Positions 26,568 to 35,243 of a stretch of 64,000 nucleotides of DNA are shown piece after piece. Positions within the stretch are counted from its first letter, which is position 1. The number at the start of each line of letters is the position of its first letter. Source of the DNA: Gammaproteobacteria bacterium (GTDB taxonomy: Bacteria > Pseudomonadota > Gammaproteobacteria > Steroidobacterales > Steroidobacteraceae); assembly GCA_025355165.1 (NCBI GenBank), contig JANYAD010000172.1:44277-108276 (forward strand), written 5' to 3'. Position numbers and translations under genes: made by a program. The notes under the pieces were generated by a model, which made no database searches, had not been told where the DNA came from, and saw nothing but the letters and a program-made list of their open reading frames with translations.

Positions 26568-27776
26568 GTGTCGACCAATCTGACTTATGCGGCCGAGGCG
26601 GCCTCGAGCAAAACGCTGGAAGCGTTGGCTCAGGTCATCCAGGCCCTGGCGCCGGAAGTGTCCAGCGTGTCGTTCCATGATTTCGCCGCGGACACGTTGT
26701 GGCTCAGCGATGACTTCCTGCTGCCCGAGGATCATAAGCTGGTTGAAGATTCGATCGGCGATTCGGGCACCAACATGGAATTCACCTACGCGCCGCGCGA
26801 GGATGGCAACTACTCGCTCGCCATTCCGGTGCGCGATGGCAATGGCGCCATCAACGGCGCGGTGCGGTTGAGCATCGATGCCGGGATCAAGGACACGCGC
26901 ACGGATGAAACCTTGCAACAAAAGCTCGCGCCCGTCTTCACCTGCCTGTCGGCCGAATTCGAACGGCGCCAAGGGTTTCCGCTGCTCATCAGCGAGGACA
27001 ACCACGAGGGCACGATGATCCAAAACGCGCTGCATGCCGAGCGCTACGAGCTATTTCTGCAGCCGATCTGCTCGCTGCACGACAATGCCAGACTGGCTCA
27101 CTACGAAGTGCTGCTGCGCCTGCGCACGGTGGACGGCAGCCTGATCGCTCCCAAGGCATTCTTCGAGCGCGCCGCGCAGCAGCGTTTGATGCCGAGCATA
27201 GATCGATGGGTGGTGCGCACCTTGCTGGTCTGGCTCGCCAAAAATCGCAAGCTCTGGTCGAGGGTGCCCTCGGTGTTCTCCATCAACCTATCCGCACAGT
27301 CCATCACCGATGAGCGGTTCATCGGTTTCGTGGAAGCCTGCGTCATCAAGAGCGGCATTGCGCCCAATGCGCTGTGTTTCGACATCACCGAGCGCCATGC
27401 CGCGTCGGGCAACATCAGCGTGACGGAGTCCATGCGCCGTCTCGAGGTGTTGGGCTGCGAGGTCGCGCTCGATGATTTTGGCGCCAATTCGCCCACGTAT
27501 GGGTACCTGCGCTCCATACCGGCGCATTATTTCAAAATCGACAGCTCATTAGTGGGCGCGGCGCCGAACGATCGGGTGGCGCGGGCCATGATCTCCGCCA
27601 TCGTGCGCATGGCGAGCGACTTAGGCGTGCAGACGGAGGCCGAGTCGGTGGAATCGGATGTACAACTGCAAGCGGTGCGCTCCCTCGGGGTGGACTTCGC
27701 GCAGGGCTATCTGTTGGGCCGGCCTCAATCACTCACCGGATTCGACTTCCGCCCGAGCCTAAGTCACCTCAATTGA
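26568..27776 (+). CDS. EAL-domain c-di-GMP phosphodiesterase with novel N-terminal sensor
   Basis: A 402-residue protein with GTG start 7 nt after 'AGGAG'. Residues 1-145 are an unassigned soluble sensor region. Residues 150-395 are an EAL domain: 'HYEVLLRL' (EVL in place of EAL, catalytic Glu and Arg kept), 'INLSAQS' (Asn), 'FDITERHA' (Glu), 'ALDDFGA' (paired Asp), 'KIDSSLV' (Lys/Asp), 'QTEAESVE' and 'DFAQGYLLGRP'. The metal and general-base residues are present, so it should hydrolyse c-di-GMP. It is convergent with the Anbu operon, with 12 bp between the stops. Confidence 0.9.
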   Translation: MSTNLTYAAEAASSKTLEALAQVIQALAPEVSSVSFHDFAADTLWLSDDFLLPEDHKLVEDSIGDSGTNMEFTYAPREDGNYSLAIPVRDGNGAINGAVRLSIDAGIKDTRTDETLQQKLAPVFTCLSAEFERRQGFPLLISEDNHEGTMIQNALHAERYELFLQPICSLHDNARLAHYEVLLRLRTVDGSLIAPKAFFERAAQQRLMPSIDRWVVRTLLVWLAKNRKLWSRVPSVFSINLSAQSITDERFIGFVEACVIKSGIAPNALCFDITERHAASGNISVTESMRRLEVLGCEVALDDFGANSPTYGYLRSIPAHYFKIDSSLVGAAPNDRVARAMISAIVRMASDLGVQTEAESVESDVQLQAVRSLGVDFAQGYLLGRPQSLTGFDFRPSLSHLN

Positions 27777-27788
27777 GGCGCTTTCGAC

Positions 27789-29819
27789 TCACCATACCCG
27801 CACCCGTTGTACCGGCGAGAGATACAGCGCCTGGCCCGGGTTCACGGTAAACGCCGCGTACCAAGCGTCCAGGTTGCGCACCGTTTGCGCCCGATATTGA
27901 GCGGGCGCGTGCCCATCGGTGATGATCTGATTGCGCAGTGCGGCCGGGCGCGTCTTCTCGCGCCAGCTTTGCCCGAAGCTCAGGAAAAATAATTCATCGC
28001 TGCTGAAACCGGCCGCCGTCACGGGTTCTGCGCCTTGAATCGCCAGCCGGTACGCATCATAGGCGGCGTTCAAACCCGCGACATCGGCGATGTTTTCGCT
28101 TAACGTCTGCTCGCCGTTCACGGCTAAGTCGGGGAAGGGCTTGTAAGCGCTGTATTGCGCCGCCAGAAGCGCTCCCGATGCGCGGAAATGCGCGAAATCG
28201 TCCGGCTGCCACCAGTTGTGCAAGCGGCCGTGGGCATCGAAAAGCGCGCCCTGATCATCGAAGCTGTGGCTGATTTCATGGCCGATGGTGGCGCCGGTGG
28301 CGCCATAGTCCATCACCAACGGCTGATTCGGATCGAAGTAGGGCGGCTGCAAGATGGCCGCCGGAAAATTCAGTGCGTTCAGTGCCGGCAAGTTCACCGC
28401 ATTCACCAATTGCGCGTTCATCACCCATTCCGAGCGGTCCACCGGTTGCGAGAGCTTGCCGAGATTCTTGCGGTAGTCGAAAGCTTCCGCGCGCTCATGG
28501 TTCCCGAGCGCATCGCCACGCACGATCTTAAGTCCCGCATAGGAGCGCCAATGATCGGGGTAACCCACCCCCACCTTGAGCGCCGCCAGCTTTTCTTTGG
28601 CGATGGCCTTGGTTGCCGGCGCCATCCACTCCAGACGGTCTATGCGTGCGGCGTACGCGCTGAGCAAATTGCGCACCATGGCTTCGGCGCGTACCTTTTC
28701 AGCCGGGGAAAAATAGCGCTGCACATAGAGCTTGCCGACCGCATCGCCCAAGGCGTTGTCGGATGAATCCACGGCGCGCTTCCAGCGAGGTCGTTGTTCG
28801 GGCGTGTCATAGAGGACGCGCCCGTTGAAGGCAAAGCTCTCATCGTCGAATCGCTTCGCCAGGTAGGGCGAAGCGTCTTGCACGGCATGGAAGCGCAGAT
28901 AATCCTTCCAAGCGTCGAGCGATTCGCTGCGGGTGAGCTGCGACAGGCCGACCAGCGCGCTAGGCTGCCATACCACGAAATCCTTCTGGCGATCTAAGCC
29001 GGCTGCGGTGAAAAAACGCTGCCAGTCAAGGCCCGGAGCCTGCGCGTCGAATTGCGCTCGGGTCCAGTGATTGTTGCCGGCGCTCACCTGCTCGGAGGCG
29101 GCGCGCGTCCAGTGCACCTCTGCCATGCGCCGCTCGAGTTCCAGTACCTTGGCGGAGCGCGCTCTTGCCTCGGTGAAGCCCGCGAGCTCGAGCATGGCGG
29201 CGATATGGGCTTGGTATTGTTGACGGATGGCCGTCATGGCCGGCGAGGGGTTCACGTAATACTCGCGGTCCGGCATTTCCAATCCGCCTTGCAGTAGAAA
29301 GGGCGAGTAGCGGTTAGGATCATCGAGATCCTGCGCCACCCACAAGCCAAAAAGATTCGGCGTATGCAAATTGGTGGAATTGAGCACGTCCACATCGGTA
29401 CGCAGACCCGCGCCCAGCGCCGCGGCCAGCTGGTGGCGGTTGGCGATGGCCTCAATCCGCGCAAGCGCCGGCCGCAGGGGCGTCAGTCCCTTCTTTTCAA
29501 TCGTCGCCTCGTCCATGAAGCTTAAGTAGTAATCGCCGATCTGCTGCGTCTCGGATCCGGGGACCGAGCTTTGCGTGGTGGTTTGCACCAGCAATTCATT
29601 GACGCGGCGCGTGGTCAGCTCGGCCAACATGGCGCTGGTTCCATACGAGCTGCGATCCTCGGGGATGTCGGTGGCTTTAAGCCACCCGCCGTTGGCAAAT
29701 TGAAAAAAATCATCGCCCGGCGAGGTGGAGTGGTCCATGCCGGCAAGATCGGGTCCGGCCCATTGGGCAGCGGCCACCCCGGCCAGCAACGCAAGGCCGC
29801 TCAACGCAAATCGATTCAT
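27789..29819 (-). CDS. M13-family (PepO/neprilysin-like) zinc metallopeptidase
   Basis: A 676-residue secreted protein. ATG 29819 gives a signal peptide 'MNRFALSGLALLAGVAAAQ' and a 4-nt ATGA overlap with the Anbu stop; the track start at 29831 is 4 codons upstream. M13 N-domain markers are 'DDFFQFANGGWL'. The zinc site is 'IGHEISHSFDDQGALFDAHG' (HExxH) with the third ligand in 'SENIADVAGL'. 'ALNFPAAILQPPYF' is the usual segment before the zinc site. It degrades short peptides. Its place as the last gene of the Anbu operon ties a periplasmic peptidase to that cytoplasmic system; whether this is functional is inference. Confidence 0.95.
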   Translation of the reverse strand: MNRFALSGLALLAGVAAAQWAGPDLAGMDHSTSPGDDFFQFANGGWLKATDIPEDRSSYGTSAMLAELTTRRVNELLVQTTTQSSVPGSETQQIGDYYLSFMDEATIEKKGLTPLRPALARIEAIANRHQLAAALGAGLRTDVDVLNSTNLHTPNLFGLWVAQDLDDPNRYSPFLLQGGLEMPDREYYVNPSPAMTAIRQQYQAHIAAMLELAGFTEARARSAKVLELERRMAEVHWTRAASEQVSAGNNHWTRAQFDAQAPGLDWQRFFTAAGLDRQKDFVVWQPSALVGLSQLTRSESLDAWKDYLRFHAVQDASPYLAKRFDDESFAFNGRVLYDTPEQRPRWKRAVDSSDNALGDAVGKLYVQRYFSPAEKVRAEAMVRNLLSAYAARIDRLEWMAPATKAIAKEKLAALKVGVGYPDHWRSYAGLKIVRGDALGNHERAEAFDYRKNLGKLSQPVDRSEWVMNAQLVNAVNLPALNALNFPAAILQPPYFDPNQPLVMDYGATGATIGHEISHSFDDQGALFDAHGRLHNWWQPDDFAHFRASGALLAAQYSAYKPFPDLAVNGEQTLSENIADVAGLNAAYDAYRLAIQGAEPVTAAGFSSDELFFLSFGQSWREKTRPAALRNQIITDGHAPAQYRAQTVRNLDAWYAAFTVNPGQALYLSPVQRVRVW

Positions 29820-30550
29820 AGCACCGTCCACTCAGGGTTGGGGAGTTCACTGAAAACTTCTTGAAGCGCGAAGCCCCACATCTCGTGGATCATCTGGAAA
29901 TATTTGTTGTCGTTGTCAATGCTGAGGTGGGCGGTCACCTTGAGCTCGTCGCGTTTGATGATGGCGAGGTCCAAGGGCGGCCCCACGGAAAGGTTGGAGC
30001 GCATGGTGGAATCCATCGACACCAGCGCGCACTTTGCGGCCTGGGCGAGACTTGAGCTGCGGGTGATGACCCTATCAATAATGGGCTTGCCGTATTTGGA
30101 TTCGCCGATCTGAAAATACGGCGTTTCGATCGAGGCTTCGATGAAGTTTCCGGCCGAATAGATGTGAAACAGTCGCGGCTCTTCGCCCTTGATCTGGCCG
30201 GCTAGTATGAAGGTGCCGTTGAAATCGTAGCCGTGCTCCTTCAAGTCCAGCGCATCGCGCTGATAAATCGAGCGCAGCCCATCGCCCACCACGCGCGCGG
30301 CATTGAACAGGTTGCTCGCGGACATGAGGGGGGTCGGCTCGCCCGGCTCCTCGGGCGTTTCCAGCAAATTCACCACCGCTTGGGTAATGCCTAAGTTACC
30401 GGCCGACATGAGCACCAGCGCGCGCTCGCCCGGGTTATGAAAGGTCTTCATCTTGCGAAATGTATTGATCTGATCGACGCCGGCATTGGTTCGCGAGTCG
30501 GACAACATCACGAGACCGGTGTCGACCAGTAGGCCGACGCAGTAAGTCAT
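29816..30550 (-). CDS. Anbu (ancestral beta-subunit, bacterial proteasome homologue)
   Basis: A 244-residue Ntn-hydrolase. It starts 'MTYCVGLLVDTGLVMLSDSRTNAGVD', so Met removal exposes Thr1, the proteasome nucleophile. 'LVLMSAGNLGITQAV' carries the conserved oxyanion region. The length fits Anbu (about 240), not HslV (about 175). Known Anbu proteins form open helical dodecamer-like assemblies, and their in vivo substrate is uncertain. It is encoded in the family's characteristic cluster with transglutaminase, alpha-E and ATP-grasp genes directly upstream, which strongly supports the call. Confidence 0.95.
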   Translation of the reverse strand: MTYCVGLLVDTGLVMLSDSRTNAGVDQINTFRKMKTFHNPGERALVLMSAGNLGITQAVVNLLETPEEPGEPTPLMSASNLFNAARVVGDGLRSIYQRDALDLKEHGYDFNGTFILAGQIKGEEPRLFHIYSAGNFIEASIETPYFQIGESKYGKPIIDRVITRSSSLAQAAKCALVSMDSTMRSNLSVGPPLDLAIIKRDELKVTAHLSIDNDNKYFQMIHEMWGFALQEVFSELPNPEWTVL

Positions 30551-30564
30551 ATGGGAATTCTACA

Positions 30565-31368
30565 TCACTGCTGCTGGGCCGATTCGGCCACCAGCACGTT
30601 GGCTTCCATCTTCTCGCCGCCGCCACCGTTGCGCATGCCGCGCACCGGCGCCGCATCCAGATAATCGCGGCCCACGGCAAGCCGGCAATACGTTCTGACC
30701 GCGGGGCGCTTGTGCGTCACATCCATGCTCTGCCAGCCGATTTCCGCGCCCAGCCACACATCCGCCCAGGCGTGGCTCGCCGCATCGCTGGCATCCCCGG
30801 TATAAATGTAGCCGCTGACATAGCGGGCGGGCATGCCGGAGGCGCGTGCGGCGGCGATGAACACGTGGGCATGATCCTGGCAGACCCCTTCGCCGCTCTT
30901 GAAGGCGTTCGCGGCGGTATCCTGCACATCGCTGGTGCCCGATTTGTAGCGCACCGCATCGCAGACCGCCTCGGCTAGAGCTTGGGCGCGGGCGCGCGGA
31001 TCGATGACGTTGCAGAGCACCGATTGAGCGAAGGTGCGAATGGCATCGTTGGGCGTCGTCAGCTGCGTCGGAGCGAGATACGCCAAGGGCGACAAAGGCC
31101 CGTCGTCATGGCGCGATTCCTGGTCGGAGGTTTCAACCACGCCGTGCACCAGGATGCGGATTTCCCGGTGCGGCTCCTCGATGGTGAGCAGATGCGAAAT
31201 ATTGCCATAGGCATCGATTTGTTCGAGGCGCCGCCCGGGCGAGGCGATGTTCCACGAGAGCGAGCGCTGGCTCTGGTCGCGGCGCGGCGTCAGGTGCAGG
31301 CTTTGCACGCTGTATTTGACGGTGCGCTCGTAGCGATAGCGGGTCTCGTGCCTGATGTGCATCTGCAT
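30565..31368 (-). CDS. Transglutaminase-like cysteine protease, Anbu operon
   Basis: A 267-residue protein: an N-terminal bacterial transglutaminase-associated beta region ('MQMHIRHETRYRYERTVKYSVQSL'-type, residues 1-90) and a catalytic core with Cys in 'GEGVCQDHAHVFIAAARASG', His in 'SHAWADVWL' and Asp in 'SMDVTHK', the papain-like triad. No signal peptide, so it is cytoplasmic. In Anbu clusters this enzyme is thought to act with the ATP-grasp and alpha-E proteins on a peptide-like conjugate. The stop is 14 bp from the Anbu start. Also functional as protease rather than cross-linker, as in many such domains. Confidence 0.93.
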   Translation of the reverse strand: MQMHIRHETRYRYERTVKYSVQSLHLTPRRDQSQRSLSWNIASPGRRLEQIDAYGNISHLLTIEEPHREIRILVHGVVETSDQESRHDDGPLSPLAYLAPTQLTTPNDAIRTFAQSVLCNVIDPRARAQALAEAVCDAVRYKSGTSDVQDTAANAFKSGEGVCQDHAHVFIAAARASGMPARYVSGYIYTGDASDAASHAWADVWLGAEIGWQSMDVTHKRPAVRTYCRLAVGRDYLDAAPVRGMRNGGGGEKMEANVLVAESAQQQ

Positions 31369-31370
31369 AT

Positions 31371-32321
31371 TTACGCCTCCGCCGGGGGAACCAAGAAATC
31401 CGATGCGATGCGATGTCCCAGGTCATCGAGTTTCGCCAAGAATTGCTCCAAGAACTGCGGCAACCCGCCTGCGTTGAGTTCCTCCATGCGCGCGAAATGC
31501 AGCATGGCATGCATTTCACCGGCGCGCCGCTCGGTTTCCGCCGATTGCTCATTGGCCACCGCTTTTAGGTTGATATACACCTCTTTGCAGCAGCGCAGCA
31601 GGGAGCGGGGCATGTCGTCGCGCAAGATCAACAGCTGTGCCACGCGGGACGGGGTGATGACATCCCGATACACGCGTCTATACACCTCGAAAGCCGACAG
31701 GGCGCGCAGCAGCACGCTCCATTGGAAAGGATCCGGCACCACCCCGGCATCGGCGCCGGGCACCAAGTCGCCCTGGTGGGCGGTCAGAATGCGGGCGGTG
31801 CTGTCGGCACGCTCGAGAAATGTGCCGATGCGCGTGAAGTGAAACGCTTCATCGCGCATCATGGTGCCGATGGTCACGCCGCGCGTCAGGTGCGAGCGCT
31901 CCTTGACCCACTCGACGAACTGACCAATGTCGATTTGCGCGGCGGAGCGGCGCACGATTTGCGAGCGCGCATCCAGCCAGGTGGAGTTCAAGGTCTCCCA
32001 CAGTTCCGAGGTCAAGGAGCCGCGCACGGCGCGGGCGTTCTCGCGCGCGCAGCGCAGGCAGCTGTAGATGCTGCCGGTGAAGTCTCGATCCAAGGTGATG
32101 AATTCGAATACGGCGCGCGGTTCGATGCTCGAATGCTTCTGCTTGTATGCCTCATCCATGTGCAGGGCTTTCATGGTCTCACCGAGCGAGTCGGCGAGCG
32201 TTTGGGGGGTGTGCGGCAGCAAGGACATCCGATAGTGCGCATCGACCAGCCGTGCGACGCTTTCGGCCCGCTCGATGTAGCGCGACATCCAATACATATG
32301 ATCGGCGGTGCGGCTCAACAT
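31371..32321 (-). CDS. Alpha-E domain protein, Anbu operon
   Basis: A 316-residue all-helical protein. ATG 32321 ('MLSRTADHMYWMSRYIERAE') is the canonical alpha-E start; the long track frame (to 32720) is shadow sequence of the ATP-grasp gene. It is rich in Arg and Glu and lacks catalytic motifs. The family is always found with circularly permuted ATP-grasp and transglutaminase partners and is thought to bind the ligase. It begins 1 bp after the ATP-grasp stop and ends 2 bp before the transglutaminase start, so cotranscription is near certain. Confidence 0.93.
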   Translation of the reverse strand: MLSRTADHMYWMSRYIERAESVARLVDAHYRMSLLPHTPQTLADSLGETMKALHMDEAYKQKHSSIEPRAVFEFITLDRDFTGSIYSCLRCARENARAVRGSLTSELWETLNSTWLDARSQIVRRSAAQIDIGQFVEWVKERSHLTRGVTIGTMMRDEAFHFTRIGTFLERADSTARILTAHQGDLVPGADAGVVPDPFQWSVLLRALSAFEVYRRVYRDVITPSRVAQLLILRDDMPRSLLRCCKEVYINLKAVANEQSAETERRAGEMHAMLHFARMEELNAGGLPQFLEQFLAKLDDLGHRIASDFLVPPAEA

Positions 32322-32322
32322 T

Positions 32323-33738
32323 TTAACTTTCCAGGACCCAGGTGTCCTTGGTGCCGCCGCCTTGTGAAGAATTGACCACCAGGGACCCCTCGCGCAACGC
32401 CACGCGGGTGAGTCCGCCGGGGACGATGGTGACTTCGCGGCCCGACAGGACGAAGGGACGCAGGTCGATGTGCCGCGGCGCCAAGCCCGCTTCGACGAAG
32501 GTGGGGCAGGTGGACAGGGCGAGGGTGGGCTGCGCGATGTAGCGCTCGGGCGTGGCGATGATCTGCCGGCGGAAATTCTCGATTTCATCCAGGGTGGAGG
32601 CAGGTCCGATGAGCATGCCGTAGCCGCCGGCGCCGTGCACTTCCTTGACCACCAATTCAGGTAAATGCGCGAGCACGTACTCCCGATCCACGGGATTGCG
32701 CAGCACCCAGGTATGTACATTGCCGATGATGGGTGCCTGGCCCAAATAGAACCGGATCATCTCGGGGACGTAGGGATAAATCGACTTGTCGTCGGCCACC
32801 CCGGTGCCGATGGCGTTGGCAATGGTGATGTGCCCGGCGCGATACGCCGTCATCAGCCCCGGGACCCCGAGCATGGAATCGGGCCTGAATACCAACGGAT
32901 CCATGAAATCATCATCGATGCGCCGATACATGACGTCCACCCGCTGTGGGCCCTGGGTGGTGCGCATGAACACCGCCTCGTCGCGCACGAACAGATCCTG
33001 GCCCTCCACCAGTTCGATGCCCATTTGCTGCGCCAGAAAGGCATGCTCGAAATAGGCGCTGTTGTGAGCGCCCGCGGTCAGCAGCACCACGGTGGGGTCG
33101 GCGACGCCGATGGGCGCGACGCTGCGCAGGTTATCGAGCAGCACGTCCGGATAATGATCGACTGGCGCCACGCGGTTCGCGGAAAAGAGCTCCGGAAACA
33201 GCCGCATCATCATCTTGCGGTTCTCCAGCATGTAGGACACGCCGGAGGGCACACGCAGATTGTCTTCCAGCACTTTGAACTCGCCCGTGTCATCGCGCAC
33301 GATGTCGATACCGGCGATATGCGCATAGATGCCTCCGGGGACATCCACCCCCTGCATCTCCGGACGGTATTGCGAGTTACACAGCACTTGCTCCGCTGGG
33401 ATGACGCCGGCCTTCAAAATCTGCTGGTCATGGTAAATATCGCTAATGAAGGCGTTTAGCGCCCGGACCCGCTGCTTGAGGCCCGCTTCGAGCCGGATCC
33501 ACTCCTCGTGCGGCAACACCCGCGGCACGATGTCGAATGGAATCAGGCGTTCCGCGCCTTCGTCCTGGCCGTAAACCGCGAAGGTGATGCCGACGCGGTG
33601 GAACAGGGCATCGGCTTCGGCGCGCTTTTGCGCCAGGCGATCGCCGACCTGACCTTCCAGCCAGCGCGAATAGCCGAGGTAGTGCGCCCGGCCGGCATTG
33701 CCCTTCAAATACATCTCGTCGTAAGGCGTTTTGAGCAA
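32323..33738 (-). CDS. Circularly permuted ATP-grasp ligase, Anbu operon
   Basis: A 471-residue protein, first gene of the Anbu operon. Permuted ATP-grasp features: 'YDEMYLKGNAGRAHY' at the N-terminus, 'DIVPRVLPHEEW', 'PGGIYAHIAGIDIVRD', 'RVPSGVSYMLENRKMM', 'ELVVKEVHGAGGYGMLIGP' and 'TFVEAGLAPRHIDLRPFVL'. Family members are predicted peptide or amide ligases. The start ATG at 33738 lies 86 bp downstream of the membrane-protein gene on the same strand, so a promoter may sit in that gap or the operon may extend upstream. Confidence 0.93.
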   Translation of the reverse strand: MLKTPYDEMYLKGNAGRAHYLGYSRWLEGQVGDRLAQKRAEADALFHRVGITFAVYGQDEGAERLIPFDIVPRVLPHEEWIRLEAGLKQRVRALNAFISDIYHDQQILKAGVIPAEQVLCNSQYRPEMQGVDVPGGIYAHIAGIDIVRDDTGEFKVLEDNLRVPSGVSYMLENRKMMMRLFPELFSANRVAPVDHYPDVLLDNLRSVAPIGVADPTVVLLTAGAHNSAYFEHAFLAQQMGIELVEGQDLFVRDEAVFMRTTQGPQRVDVMYRRIDDDFMDPLVFRPDSMLGVPGLMTAYRAGHITIANAIGTGVADDKSIYPYVPEMIRFYLGQAPIIGNVHTWVLRNPVDREYVLAHLPELVVKEVHGAGGYGMLIGPASTLDEIENFRRQIIATPERYIAQPTLALSTCPTFVEAGLAPRHIDLRPFVLSGREVTIVPGGLTRVALREGSLVVNSSQGGGTKDTWVLES

Positions 33739-33824
33739 GAAGTCCTCAGCTTTATCCCGCAGGTTGCAACGCCTCGATCATGTAATAAGCCGCCTCACGC
33801 CGCAATGCCGCGGCGGCTCAAGGC

Positions 33825-34970
33825 TTAAAGTTTCGAGGTCGCGTGCGACCCCAAGTGCTGGGCCAGTGCGACAGCCACGGCCACGCGAGGGTCGCCATCG
33901 AACCGCACCGCGAAGTCGGATAACAAGGTCCGTGCCACCCGTGGCATACCGCCGCCGCGCGCGGCCAACTGCGCTATGGTCAAGGTATCGGCGGCCGATT
34001 TGGGGCGAAAAGCCGGGTCCGCACTTAAGCGCCGGCTCACCACGTCGAGCGCTTCGCCGGTGCGCTTGAGGCCCAAAAGCCGTGCCACGCGCTCTTCGGT
34101 GAGGCGGGTGATATAACGCGGGTCGTCCCAGTTCGCGGTTCGCTCGCACAGCCAGGCGTAGTCCTCAGGCTGATCGTCCCTGGATTTGAGCCAGTCGGAC
34201 ATGAGCTGCCAGCTACGGATATGGTTGTTCGAGCGCATCGAACCGTATGCTTCCAAAACCATCGCCTCGTGTTCCCGCCGCTGCTCATTGGACATTCGGT
34301 CGGCGGTACGTTCTGGGGAGGCCCAGGTTACGACGTCCAGCGCGTCGCGCCGCTCATAGATGGCGCCTCCTAAGAAGCTGAACACCGACAGCACGGCGAA
34401 CATCCATAAGGCCAAATCGATGGGCAGCCACAGGCCGAGAATCGACAAAAGGTCGAGCGCCACCCCGTAGCCAACGATCACAAGGAGCACTGCCAAGTAC
34501 AAAAGACCTAGTCCCCGCACCAGATGGAACCACGCAATGGGATTCATCGCCTTCAAAATGTGGCTGTCCAAGCCCAACACTGCTACCGAGGCCGGCAGGA
34601 AGAACACGCAGGTCAGGGCGAGCGCTAAAGCGGCGGGAAAGCCCAGATATGCCCACGTGAGTTTCACTGTGAAGAAAATCAGGCCTAGAATTACCACTTG
34701 CGCCAGGGGACGCATCTCGCTGAGAGGATTGACCATCTGGATGTCGAGCGTAGGAGGCTCATCGAAGCCGCGCACGGTGTGGTCAAATAGGATGTAGGCG
34801 TATTTAAAGAACCAGGAGAGCACGACCGCCGCCAGTGGGATTCCGAGAAGGCCAGCCTTGGATGCGATGAAGAGCAGGAAGGCGAAAACGATGACCACAC
34901 CCGCCGCTCCGCCGCGCGCGGGACGGGCAAGGTGGTGGATTAATTTTGAATGGGTGGTATGAGTGCGCAC
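33825..34970 (-). CDS. Multi-pass membrane protein of unknown function
   Basis: A 381-residue protein with a GTG start. About six membrane helices lie between residues 20 and 205 ('GVVIVFAFLLFIASKAGLLG' to 'LWMFAVLSVFSFLGGAIYE'). A soluble C-terminal half (about 205-381) is Arg/Asp-rich and helical with tetratricopeptide-like spacing ('RSWQLMSDWLKSRDDQPEDYAWL'-type). It resembles DUF4013-like membrane modules only loosely. It lies upstream of the Anbu operon on the same strand. Its start faces about 270 bp of AT-rich DNA that begins the accessory block. Confidence 0.7.
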   Translation of the reverse strand: MRTHTTHSKLIHHLARPARGGAAGVVIVFAFLLFIASKAGLLGIPLAAVVLSWFFKYAYILFDHTVRGFDEPPTLDIQMVNPLSEMRPLAQVVILGLIFFTVKLTWAYLGFPAALALALTCVFFLPASVAVLGLDSHILKAMNPIAWFHLVRGLGLLYLAVLLVIVGYGVALDLLSILGLWLPIDLALWMFAVLSVFSFLGGAIYERRDALDVVTWASPERTADRMSNEQRREHEAMVLEAYGSMRSNNHIRSWQLMSDWLKSRDDQPEDYAWLCERTANWDDPRYITRLTEERVARLLGLKRTGEALDVVSRRLSADPAFRPKSAADTLTIAQLAARGGGMPRVARTLLSDFAVRFDGDPRVAVAVALAQHLGSHATSKL

Positions 34971-35243
34971 AGCAAAGTATCATTAAGATACTAGCCTCAG
35001 ATTGGAATAGTACCTTGGCGATAAAACCTCCTCATCCCGTGGCCGGATGGGCAACTCCCGCTTATTTTTTAGTTGTGGTTAGTGCCTGACTTCGCGCCTC
35101 ATTAGATCCGCTTTCAAAATCGAAGGGAAAAGTGCGAAAGACATGCGTAGAGTTGTGGCCGAGGGATCGCGTGGTATCGTTTTCATCTATTTTGAAGAGC
35201 GCCAACACAGGTCCTGCATAGATTACGTTTGCACTGAAACTTG

